64,000 bases of DNA from JAEUOS01 sp031423955 (lineage in GTDB: Bacteria > Pseudomonadota > Gammaproteobacteria > Burkholderiales > JAEUOS01): assembly GCA_031423955.1 (NCBI GenBank), contig JANPGJ010000342.1:3308-67307 (forward strand), read 5' to 3'. The notes below the pieces were generated by a model. The model was not told the origin of the DNA. It saw only the letters and a list, made by a program, of their open reading frames with translations, and did not search any database. The position numbers and the translations under genes are program-made. Positions 1 through 6,763 of the stretch are shown here, one piece after another (positions within the stretch are counted from its first letter, which is position 1; every line of letters starts with the position of its first letter).

Positions 1-152
1 GTCTCGCTGCACGTGACCTGGGTCTCTAGGCGCGCGCACATCCCGCACCGCCAACACCATGTCGCGCGGCAACGGAGTGCATGGGCACACCCGAAGTGAA
101 TGCAGGTGGGCGGTGGGGTGTCCTTGCGGATCGCCCGCCGCCTACCACTGCA

Positions 153-172
153 ACGCCACAAACAAGTGGCGT
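153..172 (-). other. Hairpin just 3' of tRNA-Gly
   Basis: A 7-bp perfect inverted repeat (ACGCCAC / GTGGCGT, 6-nt loop) begins 2 nt past the 3' end of the minus-strand tRNA-Gly. No T-run follows, so it may be a processing or stability hairpin, or a weak terminator. Nothing else is recognised between it and the left window edge. Confidence 0.4.
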
Positions 173-174
173 CG

Positions 175-250
175 TGGAGCGGATGACGAGTCTCGAACTC
201 GTGGCCTCGACGTTGGAAATGTCGCGCTCTGCCAACTGAGCTACATCCGC
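175..250 (-). tRNA. tRNA-Gly (anticodon UCC)
   Basis: The minus strand folds as a complete 76-nt cloverleaf. It has a 7-bp acceptor stem GCGGATG/CATCCGC, discriminator T73, encoded CCA, D arm GCTC/GAGC and T arm ACGAG/CTCGT around TTCGAGA. The anticodon loop is TTTCCAA, giving UCC (Gly, codons GGA/GGG). C35, C36 and U73 fit glycine identity. The body resembles bacterial tRNA-Gly(GCC) rather than the UCC isoacceptor found near the right end of this window, and the 31-39 pair of the anticodon stem is an A-C mismatch. A boxA-like motif lies about 50 nt upstream on the minus strand. Confidence 0.9.
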
Positions 251-298
251 ATTTGTGCAAGAACTGCCAGCGGCCAGAACCGCGGCGGTCTTGCGCCG

Positions 299-312
299 AA
301 TTGTCAAAGAGC
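299..312 (-). promoter_or_regulatory. boxA-like element upstream of tRNA-Gly
   Basis: Read on the minus strand the sequence is GCTCTTTGACAATT, which resembles the boxA antitermination element of rRNA leaders (E. coli TGCTCTTTAACA). It also contains a TTGACA hexamer, but no -10 stands at the expected distance. It is about 50 nt 5' of the tRNA-Gly. This is a motif match only. Confidence 0.25.
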
Positions 313-387
313 GTCCACCATGATTTGGTGGTGCGATCCGTTGATCGCTGCCTGCGCGCGGAGCGCGCAAGCCGGTTGAGGCTGGAG

Positions 388-425
388 AAAAACAAAAAGG
401 CCCGGATCCTTGCGGAATCCGGGCC
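388..425 (-). terminator. Intrinsic terminator, minus strand
   Basis: On the minus strand GGCCCGGATTCC, a GCAA tetraloop and GGATCCGGGCC form an 11-bp stem with one bulged T, followed directly by TTTTTG. It lies upstream of tRNA-Gly, so it must end a different minus-strand transcript coming from the right. That transcript is most simply the candidate RNA described next. Confidence 0.75.
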
Positions 426-690
426 TCTGCGAACAGAGTTTCGAGGGCGCGTACCTATACGCGCGCCTCGCCCGGATGCATCTGGCTATCGTTCCGCCCG
501 ACCCATGGTTGACTTGACGGAAATGCCGGATGCGTGACCGCGCCGCAGGTACCGGGCGACTTCATCGCTCCGGCACGCACGAACGCCGCCGTACCCATGA
601 TGGGTCGGTTGCGTGTGATGGTGTGCCTGGATTTCACGATGTGGCCTCTGTCGAAAACGTCGGGCTGAAGATTGCGTAAGCCTGCAATGG
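388..690 (-). ncRNA. Candidate structured minus-strand RNA (or short mRNA)
   Basis: The interval is bounded by a sigma-70-like promoter on the minus strand (697-725) and the strong terminator at 388-425, predicting a transcript of about 300 nt. Its 3' end carries two further hairpins before the terminator: CTCTG-TTCG-CAGAG (plus coordinates 425-438) and a GC-rich hairpin at 446-467. No tmRNA, RNase P, 6S or 4.5S signature was recognised. A reading frame of about 60 codons (GTG start near 637, stop at 455) with an AGAGG upstream could be translated, but its product resembles nothing known to me. The stretch 251-773 otherwise shows no gene. Confidence 0.4.
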
Positions 691-696
691 AAGCGA

Positions 697-725
697 ACTG
701 TAAATAGTCTTTACACATTGGTCAA
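697..725 (-). promoter_or_regulatory. Candidate sigma-70 promoter, minus strand
   Basis: On the minus strand TTGACC (plus 720-725), a 17-bp spacer and TACAGT (plus 697-702) make a plausible -35/-10 pair directing transcription leftwards from about 690. The spacer and -10 are covered by a perfect dyad, so binding there would be expected to block the promoter. Confidence 0.5.
699..715. promoter_or_regulatory. Operator-like perfect dyad
   Basis: TGTAAA-tagtc-TTTACA is a perfect 6-bp inverted repeat with a 5-bp centre. It overlaps the candidate leftward promoter and sits about 60 bp upstream of the divergently read HTH-like gene at 774. A half-site spacing of about one helical turn is typical of a dimeric regulator; the regulator is unknown. 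Confidence 0.45.
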
Positions 726-773
726 GCCCCTGCGAAAATAATATTTCAACCTGTTGCATCGAACACACACAAA

Positions 774-1196
774 TTGGCGAACACCACAATTTTGCGACGA
801 CAAAACGTCCTCGATCTGTTTCAGGCTTATGCCGAGCGTGCGATGGCTGCCGGCGCCCCGCCGAAGGGACTCGAGCAGGCCTTCGCTGCCACCCTGCAGA
901 TCTCCCCGAGCATGTGGAGCCAGATCAAGGCGTCGCGGCCGATCGGCGACAAGCTGGCGCGGCAGATCGAGAAGCTGTGCGGCAAACCCGGCGGATGGCT
1001 TGACCAGGCGCGCGCGGTGCAGGCCATCACGCCGGTTGAACAGGCATTTCTGGATTTGGCGCTTGTCGCCTGGCGCGCGACCAACAGCAGCGGGAAAAAA
1101 CATCTGCGCGCGCAATTGGCGGGAATCATGCAGGGAACAATGGATGGTGCCGACCAAACGGCAACCCGCGTCGCGTCGCTTAAACCGATACAATAA
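774..1196 (+). CDS. Small HTH-like DNA-binding protein (hypothetical)
   Basis: A 140-residue protein with a TTG start (MANTTILRRQNVL). Residues about 30-75 (KGLEQAFAATLQISPSMWSQ, then IKASRPIGDKLARQIEKLC) have the pattern of a lambda-repressor-like helix-turn-helix, with the recognition helix in the SMWSQIKASRPIG part. Such short proteins are common in betaproteobacteria and are usually annotated as hypothetical or transcriptional regulators. The C-terminal 50 residues are helical and basic. The gene stands divergently opposite a candidate promoter/operator at 697-725, so it may control that promoter. tRNA-Arg starts 10 bp after the stop, so the two could be cotranscribed. The role is inferred from fold only. 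Confidence 0.7.
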   Translation: MANTTILRRQNVLDLFQAYAERAMAAGAPPKGLEQAFAATLQISPSMWSQIKASRPIGDKLARQIEKLCGKPGGWLDQARAVQAITPVEQAFLDLALVAWRATNSSGKKHLRAQLAGIMQGTMDGADQTATRVASLKPIQ

Positions 1197-1205
1197 CTCC
1201 CTTGC

Positions 1206-1282
1206 GCGCCCGTAGCTCAGATGGATAGAGTACTGCCCTCCGAAGGCAGGGGTCACACGTTCGAATCGTGTCGGGCGCGCCA
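1206..1282 (+). tRNA. tRNA-Arg (anticodon CCG)
   Basis: A 77-nt cloverleaf with acceptor GCGCCCG/CGGGCGC, G73, encoded CCA, anticodon stem CTGCC/GGCAG and loop CTCCGAA, giving CCG (reads CGG). The T arm is ACACG/CGTGT around TTCGAAT. It begins 10 bp after the stop codon of the HTH-like gene, and no separate promoter was evident in that gap. Confidence 0.95.
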
Positions 1283-1471
1283 GATTTCCTCCCTGAACCG
1301 CCGCCAAGCCTGCGTCCCAAGCACGCTCGAAGTTCGCGCCCTGGCTTGAACACTCCCTTTTTCGTCCAGACGCACGCCGCAGTGCTCAGCTGCGACCACC
1401 TCGGCTGCGCGGCCCAGACCGTTTGAACCAATTCCGCGCGTTTTCGCGCCGTAGCTCTCGCAAACTCCCAG

Positions 1472-3832
1472 ATGACCCTGCCACCAATCGAACACCGTAT
1501 CGCCACTGAACTCGCCGTCCCTGTGGCCAAGGTACAGGCCGCCGTCCGCCTCCTCGACGAAGGCGCGACCGTGCCCTTCATCGCGCGCTACCGCAAGGAG
1601 GTCACCGGGGAACTCGACGACACCCAGTTGCGCATGCTCGAAGCGCGCCTGGCCTATTTGCGTGAACTCGAGGACCGGCGTAGCGCGGTGCTGGCATCGA
1701 TTGATGCGCAGGGCAAGCTATCCCCCGAACTGCGCGCCAGCATCGACTTGGCCGAAGACAAGGCGCGGCTGGAGGACCTGTACCTGCCGTACAAGCAGAA
1801 GCGCCGTACCAAGGCGCAGATCGCGCGCGAGGCCGGGCTTGAACCGCTCGCCGACGCGCTGCTGGGCGATCCGTCGCTCGAACCAGAGCAGGAGGCGGCA
1901 GCCTATTTGCGCGCACCGTTCAAGACGCCTGACGACATCGATCATCCCGGGGTGCCGGACACCAAGGCCGCGCTCGATGGCGCCCGCCAGATCCTGATGG
2001 AACGCTTCGCCGAAGATGCCGATCTGCTGCAAGCCTTGCGCGAGTACATGCTGGAGCACGCGGTGGTGCAGTCCAAAATGGTCGACGGCAAGGCTGACTC
2101 CGGTGCCAAATTCTCAGATTATTTCGACTACGACGAGCCGCTCGGTCGCGTGCCTTCGCATCGCGCGCTGGCCTTGTTTCGCGGCCGCCGCGAAGAGGTG
2201 TTGTCGGTGGTGCTCAGGCTGGATAGCGAAGCCGAACGGCCCGACTGGAGCGCGCCGCACAACCCGTGCGAGCAACGCATCGCCGCGCGTTTTGCGATTC
2301 GCGACCGCGGCCGCGCGGCCGACAAATGGCTTGCCGACACCGTGCGCTGGACCTGGCGCGTGAAGTGCGCCTTGCATCTCGAAACCGAATTGATGGGTGC
2401 CCTGCGCGAGCGCGCCGAGGAAGAGGCGATCCGCGTGTTCGCCACCAACCTGAAGGATTTGCTGCTTGCCTCGCCGGCGGGTCAGCGCGCGACCTTGGGG
2501 CTCGATCCCGGCTTGCGCACCGGCGTCAAGGTCGCGGTGGTCGATGCGACCGGCAAACTCGCCGCTACCGCCACCATCTACCCGCATGAACCGCGGCGCG
2601 ACTGGGCCGGTGCGTTGGCGGTGTTGACGCAGCTGGTACGCGCGCACCGGGTCGAACTGGTCGCCATCGGCAACGGCACGGCCTCGCGCGAAACCGACCG
2701 TCTTTCCGCCGAGCTGATGGCTGCTTTGCCGGACGCCGGGCTGTCGAAAATCATGGTGTCGGAAGCTGGCGCGTCGGTCTATTCGGCTTCCGAATTCGCC
2801 GCCCGCGAGTTTCCACAGCTCGATGTCAGCCTGCGCGGCGCGGTATCGATCGCGCGGCGCCTGCAGGATCCGCTGGCCGAGCTGGTCAAGATCGATCCGA
2901 AATCGATCGGCGTCGGGCAGTACCAGCATGACGTCAACCAGGCGCGGCTGGCGCGCAGCCTCGATGCGGTGGTCGAGGATTGCGTCAATGGCGTCGGTGT
3001 CGACCTCAACACCGCGTCGGTGCCGCTGCTGGCCCGCGTGTCGGGGTTGTCAGCCGGCATCGCCGCGGCCATTGTCGGGTTTCGCGATGCGCACGGCGGC
3101 TTTGCCGACCGCGAGCAACTGCGCCAGGTGCCGCGGCTGGGCGACAAGGCGTTTGAACAAGCCGCCGGGTTCCTGCGCATCTCCAACGGTGGCAATCCGC
3201 TGGATGCCTCCAGCGTGCATCCCGAAGCCTACGGGCTGGTCCGGAAAATCCTGACCGAACAGGGGCGCGACATCCAGTCATTGATCGGCGATACCGCGAC
3301 GCTCAGAAAACTGGTGCCGGCGCAGTATGCGGACGAACGCTTTGGCGTACCAACTGTCGTTGACGTACTTAAAGAACTTGAAAAGCCCGGCCGCGACCCA
3401 CGCCCCGAGTTCAAGGCCGCGAAATTCCAGGACGGTGTCAACACCCTGGCCGATCTCAAGCCCGGCATGTTGCTTGAGGGCGTGGTGACCAATGTTGCCA
3501 ACTTTGGCGCCTTTGTCGACATCGGCGTGCACCAGGATGGGCTGGTGCATATCTCCGCGCTGGCCGAAAAATTCGTGCGCGATCCGCATGAAGTGGTCAA
3601 GGCAGGCCAGGTGGTGCGGGTCCGGGTTCTTGAAATCGACCTGAAGCGGCAACGGGTGGCGCTGACCATGCGTCTGTCCGAAAAGCCGGTGGATGCCGCT
3701 GCGCGCAGCCATGGGCGGGGTGCGTCGAGTGCGCCGACGCCGGCGCGTGTGCGCGCGGTGGCAACATCGGCACCGCCGCCGACCAACCCGATCGCCGCGG
3801 CGCTGGCGCGCGCCCAGACGCGCGGGAGATAA
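1472..3832 (+). CDS. tex: Tex-family transcription accessory/RNA-binding protein
   Basis: 786 residues, the usual size for Tex (YhgF in E. coli). The N-terminal helical region (AVRLLDEGATVPFIARYRKE at about 24-43) is the family hallmark. A YqgF/RuvC-like nuclease-fold domain starts near residue 340 (LGLDPGLRTGVKVAVVD). A helix-hairpin-helix pair lies at about 513-570. A C-terminal S1 RNA-binding domain spans about 660-738 (LEGVVTNVANFGAFVDIGVH). The last 45 residues are a basic Ala/Pro-rich tail. Tex binds nucleic acids and affects transcription and RNA turnover in the cytoplasm; in Bordetella it influences toxin gene expression. The ATG at 1472 matches family N-termini. The gene appears monocistronic. 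Confidence 0.97.
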   Translation: MTLPPIEHRIATELAVPVAKVQAAVRLLDEGATVPFIARYRKEVTGELDDTQLRMLEARLAYLRELEDRRSAVLASIDAQGKLSPELRASIDLAEDKARLEDLYLPYKQKRRTKAQIAREAGLEPLADALLGDPSLEPEQEAAAYLRAPFKTPDDIDHPGVPDTKAALDGARQILMERFAEDADLLQALREYMLEHAVVQSKMVDGKADSGAKFSDYFDYDEPLGRVPSHRALALFRGRREEVLSVVLRLDSEAERPDWSAPHNPCEQRIAARFAIRDRGRAADKWLADTVRWTWRVKCALHLETELMGALRERAEEEAIRVFATNLKDLLLASPAGQRATLGLDPGLRTGVKVAVVDATGKLAATATIYPHEPRRDWAGALAVLTQLVRAHRVELVAIGNGTASRETDRLSAELMAALPDAGLSKIMVSEAGASVYSASEFAAREFPQLDVSLRGAVSIARRLQDPLAELVKIDPKSIGVGQYQHDVNQARLARSLDAVVEDCVNGVGVDLNTASVPLLARVSGLSAGIAAAIVGFRDAHGGFADREQLRQVPRLGDKAFEQAAGFLRISNGGNPLDASSVHPEAYGLVRKILTEQGRDIQSLIGDTATLRKLVPAQYADERFGVPTVVDVLKELEKPGRDPRPEFKAAKFQDGVNTLADLKPGMLLEGVVTNVANFGAFVDIGVHQDGLVHISALAEKFVRDPHEVVKAGQVVRVRVLEIDLKRQRVALTMRLSEKPVDAAARSHGRGASSAPTPARVRAVATSAPPPTNPIAAALARAQTRGR

Positions 3833-3836
3833 GCGA

Positions 3837-3901
3837 GCCGCAATGTCGTGCCGGCCTGTTTTGGGGCGGCAGGTCCGCCGTGATTGGCCGAACATTGCGG
3901 C
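3837..3901. repeat. Long-loop inverted repeat after tex
   Basis: GCCGCAATGT (3837-3846) and its perfect reverse complement ACATTGCGGC (3892-3901) enclose 45 nt that can form further pairs. It begins 4 nt after the tex stop. A run of six A follows on the plus strand, so it is not a plus-strand intrinsic terminator. It could instead shape the tex mRNA 3' end. Confidence 0.4.
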
Positions 3902-3988
3902 AAAAAAGGCGTTGCGCATGGCCAGCGGAGTCAACGACGGGCACGATGTTTGCGTTGTAAGTTTTAACAGCGCAAGCAGACATCGATC

Positions 3989-4684
3989 ATGATCGCCCGC
4001 ACGTCCCACCCTCATCCGCATTTTGGCCGCCCATTGTGTCGCGAAGACCTGGCCACGGGCTCCTTGCGTGCGGCATACCTCAAAACAGAGATGGGTGCGG
4101 TGACCTGGAGCGACCGCCAACTTGATCACTCCCTGGCTTGCGTGCTGTCGAGTGTGCCGCCGGGCGACGTCTGGGTGTTTGCCTATGGGTCGCTGATCTG
4201 GAACCCGCTGTTCCACTTCGCCGACAAGCGGCTGGCGAGGGTATATGGACTGCATCGTTCGTTTTGCCTGTGGTCGCGCATCGGGCGCGGCACGCCTCAA
4301 CAGCCGGGTCTGGTGCTCGGTCTGGATCACGGCGGCTCCTGCGCCGGGTTGGCGTACCGCATCGCGCAATCGCAAGTACAGGAAGAACTGCGCCTGTTAT
4401 GGCGGCGCGAAATGGTCACGGGCGCGTATGTCCCAACCTGGGTGAAGGCGAACACGCCCTTCGGCGCGGTGGCGGCGATTGCGTTCGTGATCAACCACAA
4501 GAGCGTCGCCTACGCCGGCAAGCTCAGTACGCAGGACGCCGCCCGTTGCATTGCCGGTGCCAGCGGCCTGCATGGCCGCTGTGCCGACTATCTTGCACTG
4601 ACAGCGGGCGGCTTGCGCGCGCACGGGATTGAAGACCACAAGCTTGGTGAGGTTGAACAGGCGCTGGAAGCAATTCCGGCCTGA
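3989..4684 (+). CDS. ChaC-like gamma-glutamylcyclotransferase
   Basis: 231 residues. The ChaC/GGCT fold signature VFAYGSLIWNPLF is at about 63-75, followed by the family-typical RVYGLHRSFCLWSRIGRGT. The catalytic glutamate is expected in LLWRREMVTGAYVP. Enzymes of this family cleave gamma-glutamyl bonds, the ChaC branch acting on glutathione to give 5-oxoproline and Cys-Gly in the cytosol. The first 50 residues precede the domain and are of uncertain translation; an ATG at 4091 (MGAVTWSDRQL) is an alternative start. It is a single gene between tex and an FAH-family gene with no obvious operon partner. Confidence 0.9.
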   Translation: MIARTSHPHPHFGRPLCREDLATGSLRAAYLKTEMGAVTWSDRQLDHSLACVLSSVPPGDVWVFAYGSLIWNPLFHFADKRLARVYGLHRSFCLWSRIGRGTPQQPGLVLGLDHGGSCAGLAYRIAQSQVQEELRLLWRREMVTGAYVPTWVKANTPFGAVAAIAFVINHKSVAYAGKLSTQDAARCIAGASGLHGRCADYLALTAGGLRAHGIEDHKLGEVEQALEAIPA

Positions 4685-4783
4685 ACAGCGGCAGCGGGGC
4701 TGGCGCCGGCAGCCGGCATTTGCGCGACAATCGCGTTTTTCAGCTGTTCGGCGCCGCCACTGGCTGCGCCGGCTTGATCACCG

Positions 4784-6019
4784 ATGAAACTTGCCACTCT
4801 CAAGGACGGTTCGCGCGACGGCATGCTGGCTGTTGTCTCGCGCGACCTCAAGACCGCCCATCTGGCCGATGGCATCGCGCCCACTATGCAGCGCGCGCTC
4901 GACGACTGGAGCTTCATCGCGCCGCAGCTTGAAGAACTATCGCTTCAGCTCGGCAGCGGCCGGGCGAAGCGGCCGTTCGAATTCGTGCCGGCCAATTGCA
5001 TGGCGCCGCTGCCGCGCGCCCACCAATGGCTCGATGGATCAGTGTATGAACAGCATGTCGAACTCCTGACCCGCGCCTTCAGCGGCAAGCTGCCCGACAA
5101 TCTGTGGCGCGAGCCGATGATGTATCAGGGCGGGTCCGACGACTTTCTCGGGCCCTGCGATGCTGCCGTCTTCGCCGAGGAGCACTGGGGCATCGATTTC
5201 GAACCCGAACTCGGCGTCGTGCTGGGCGACACGCCGATGCAGGTACGGCGCGACGATGCGCTCGACCATGTGCGACTGTTGGTGCTGGTCAACGACTGGT
5301 CGCTGCGCAATCTGATTGGCGCGGAACTGGGCAAGAGTTTCGGCTTCCTGCAAAGCAAGCCGGCGACCGGTTTTGCGCCGCTGGCGATCACGCCGGACGA
5401 AATCGGCGAGGCCTGGAGCGACGGGCTTGCGCATCTGGGCGTCAGCGTCGACTGGAACGGCGTGCGCTTCATGGCCACCAATGCCGGCATCGGTACGCGC
5501 TTCACGTTTGCCGAACTGATCGCCCATGCCGCCAAAACCCGCAACCTCAGGGCCGGCACCATCATCGGCTCCGGCACTGTTTCCTCGGGAGGCAATGTGG
5601 GTTGCATCGCGGAATTGCGCGCGCGCGAGGCGCTGGATTGCGCCGACGAAAAAGGCAGGCTCGGCAAAGCGCGCACCGATTACATGAAGTACGGTGACCG
5701 CGTGCGCATCGAGACCTTCGATGGCGCCGGTAACACCGTGTTCGGCGCCATTGACCAGCAAGTCACCTCACTGCGCCGCCGCCGCGCACCCGGCGCCGCG
5801 GTTGACGACACGGAAACCGCCGCGCCGGCGGCGTTCCCGTCCGGCGGCTTGGTTTCGGGGAACCCCGAAGCGCCTGCCGCAGACGCGGCTGGGCAAATCG
5901 CGGAAGCACCTGCGGCAGGCGAGGTGGAAGCGGATGCGTCTGCCGCCGCGCCGAACCTGCCTGACGTGGCTGAAACCCCGGCGCCCGCGCCGACCCCTGC
6001 TGCGCCAGGGGCCGGTTAA
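4784..6019 (+). CDS. Fumarylacetoacetate hydrolase-family protein with Ala/Pro-rich tail
   Basis: 411 residues. Residues 1-330 form a complete FAH-family protein: an N-terminal FAH-like region, then the metal-binding FAH core with EPELGVVLGD and the conserved VNDWSLRNL and GSGTVSSGG segments. The family hydrolyses or decarboxylates beta-diketo acids in aromatic and tyrosine catabolism, using a divalent metal bound by acidic residues of the core. The substrate cannot be told from sequence. The last roughly 75 residues are low-complexity Ala/Pro/Glu with no family counterpart and are probably disordered. The next gene is an ECF sigma factor, without overlap. Confidence 0.88.
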   Translation: MKLATLKDGSRDGMLAVVSRDLKTAHLADGIAPTMQRALDDWSFIAPQLEELSLQLGSGRAKRPFEFVPANCMAPLPRAHQWLDGSVYEQHVELLTRAFSGKLPDNLWREPMMYQGGSDDFLGPCDAAVFAEEHWGIDFEPELGVVLGDTPMQVRRDDALDHVRLLVLVNDWSLRNLIGAELGKSFGFLQSKPATGFAPLAITPDEIGEAWSDGLAHLGVSVDWNGVRFMATNAGIGTRFTFAELIAHAAKTRNLRAGTIIGSGTVSSGGNVGCIAELRAREALDCADEKGRLGKARTDYMKYGDRVRIETFDGAGNTVFGAIDQQVTSLRRRRAPGAAVDDTETAAPAAFPSGGLVSGNPEAPAADAAGQIAEAPAAGEVEADASAAAPNLPDVAETPAPAPTPAAPGAG

Positions 6020-6139
6020 CCCTTTTCGCACCGGCCATGCGTTCATGTCTGCATGGATTGCGAATTCACCTGCGCTGCTGCGACTGATGCTGATGTCGGC
6101 TTCGGGTGGTCAGGCGGACATGCGCCGGCGCTTTCGCGC

Positions 6140-6763
6140 ATGATCGCCACCTCGGCCCCCGGTGGCGATGAAGCCGATATCGATTCGATTGCCGCCAGCG
6201 AGCCGGCAACGGATCCCGATTGCGCGTTGATGCTGGCCTACGCAGGCGGCGATGCGGCGGCGTTCGACCGCCTCTACGCGCATCACTCCGGTGGTACCTA
6301 CCGCTATTTTTTGCGCAGCCTGCGCAACGAGGCGCTGGCACAGGAATTGTTTCAGGACCTCTGGATGAACCTGATCCGCGCCCGCACCAGTTATGTCGTC
6401 GAGGCCAGATTCGCCACCTGGTTGTATCGGATGGCACACAACCGCCTGATCGACCATTACCGACGCGGCAGTGTGGTGGAACTGGTGGCGCTGGAAACCG
6501 GGGAAGATGAACCGGAACCTGCACTCGCCGACGCTGCGCCCGGGCCGGAATCGGCGGCCGCGGCGCGGCAGGCGGCGCGCGAGTTGCTGAGTCAGGTAGA
6601 AGCCTTGCCGGCAGCGCAACGCGAAGCATTCCTGCTGCAGGAGGAAGGCGGGCTGAGTCTGGCCGAGATCGCGGCAGCCACCGGCGCCGGTATCGAGACA
6701 GTCAAGAGCCGCCTGCGCTACGCGATGGCGCGCCTGCGCAACGGCATGAAGGAATTCAGATGA
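6140..6763 (+). CDS. ECF (RpoE-like) sigma factor
   Basis: 207 residues from the ATG at 6140; an in-frame ATG at 6053 would add 29 residues with no sigma homology and neither has a clear ribosome site. Sigma region 2 is at about 30-105 (FDRLYAHHSGGTYRYFL, then the -10 recognition part LFQDLWMNLIRAR and ATWLYRMAHNRLIDHYRR). Region 4 is at about 150-205 (LPAAQREAFLLQEEGGLSL and GIETVKSRLRYAMARLR). Only regions 2 and 4 are present, as expected for the ECF group. Its stop overlaps the start of the next gene by 4 nt (ATGA), pointing to translational coupling with a cognate membrane anti-sigma factor. The stimulus is unknown. Confidence 0.92.
   Translation: MIATSAPGGDEADIDSIAASEPATDPDCALMLAYAGGDAAAFDRLYAHHSGGTYRYFLRSLRNEALAQELFQDLWMNLIRARTSYVVEARFATWLYRMAHNRLIDHYRRGSVVELVALETGEDEPEPALADAAPGPESAAAARQAARELLSQVEALPAAQREAFLLQEEGGLSLAEIAAATGAGIETVKSRLRYAMARLRNGMKEFR

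Noticed and set aside
711..1307. Minus-strand frame of 198 codons across the HTH gene and tRNA-Arg
   Set aside because: The part RPTRFERVTPAFGGQYSIHL is the translation of an antisense tRNA, a common false gene; the rest is antisense to the HTH gene.
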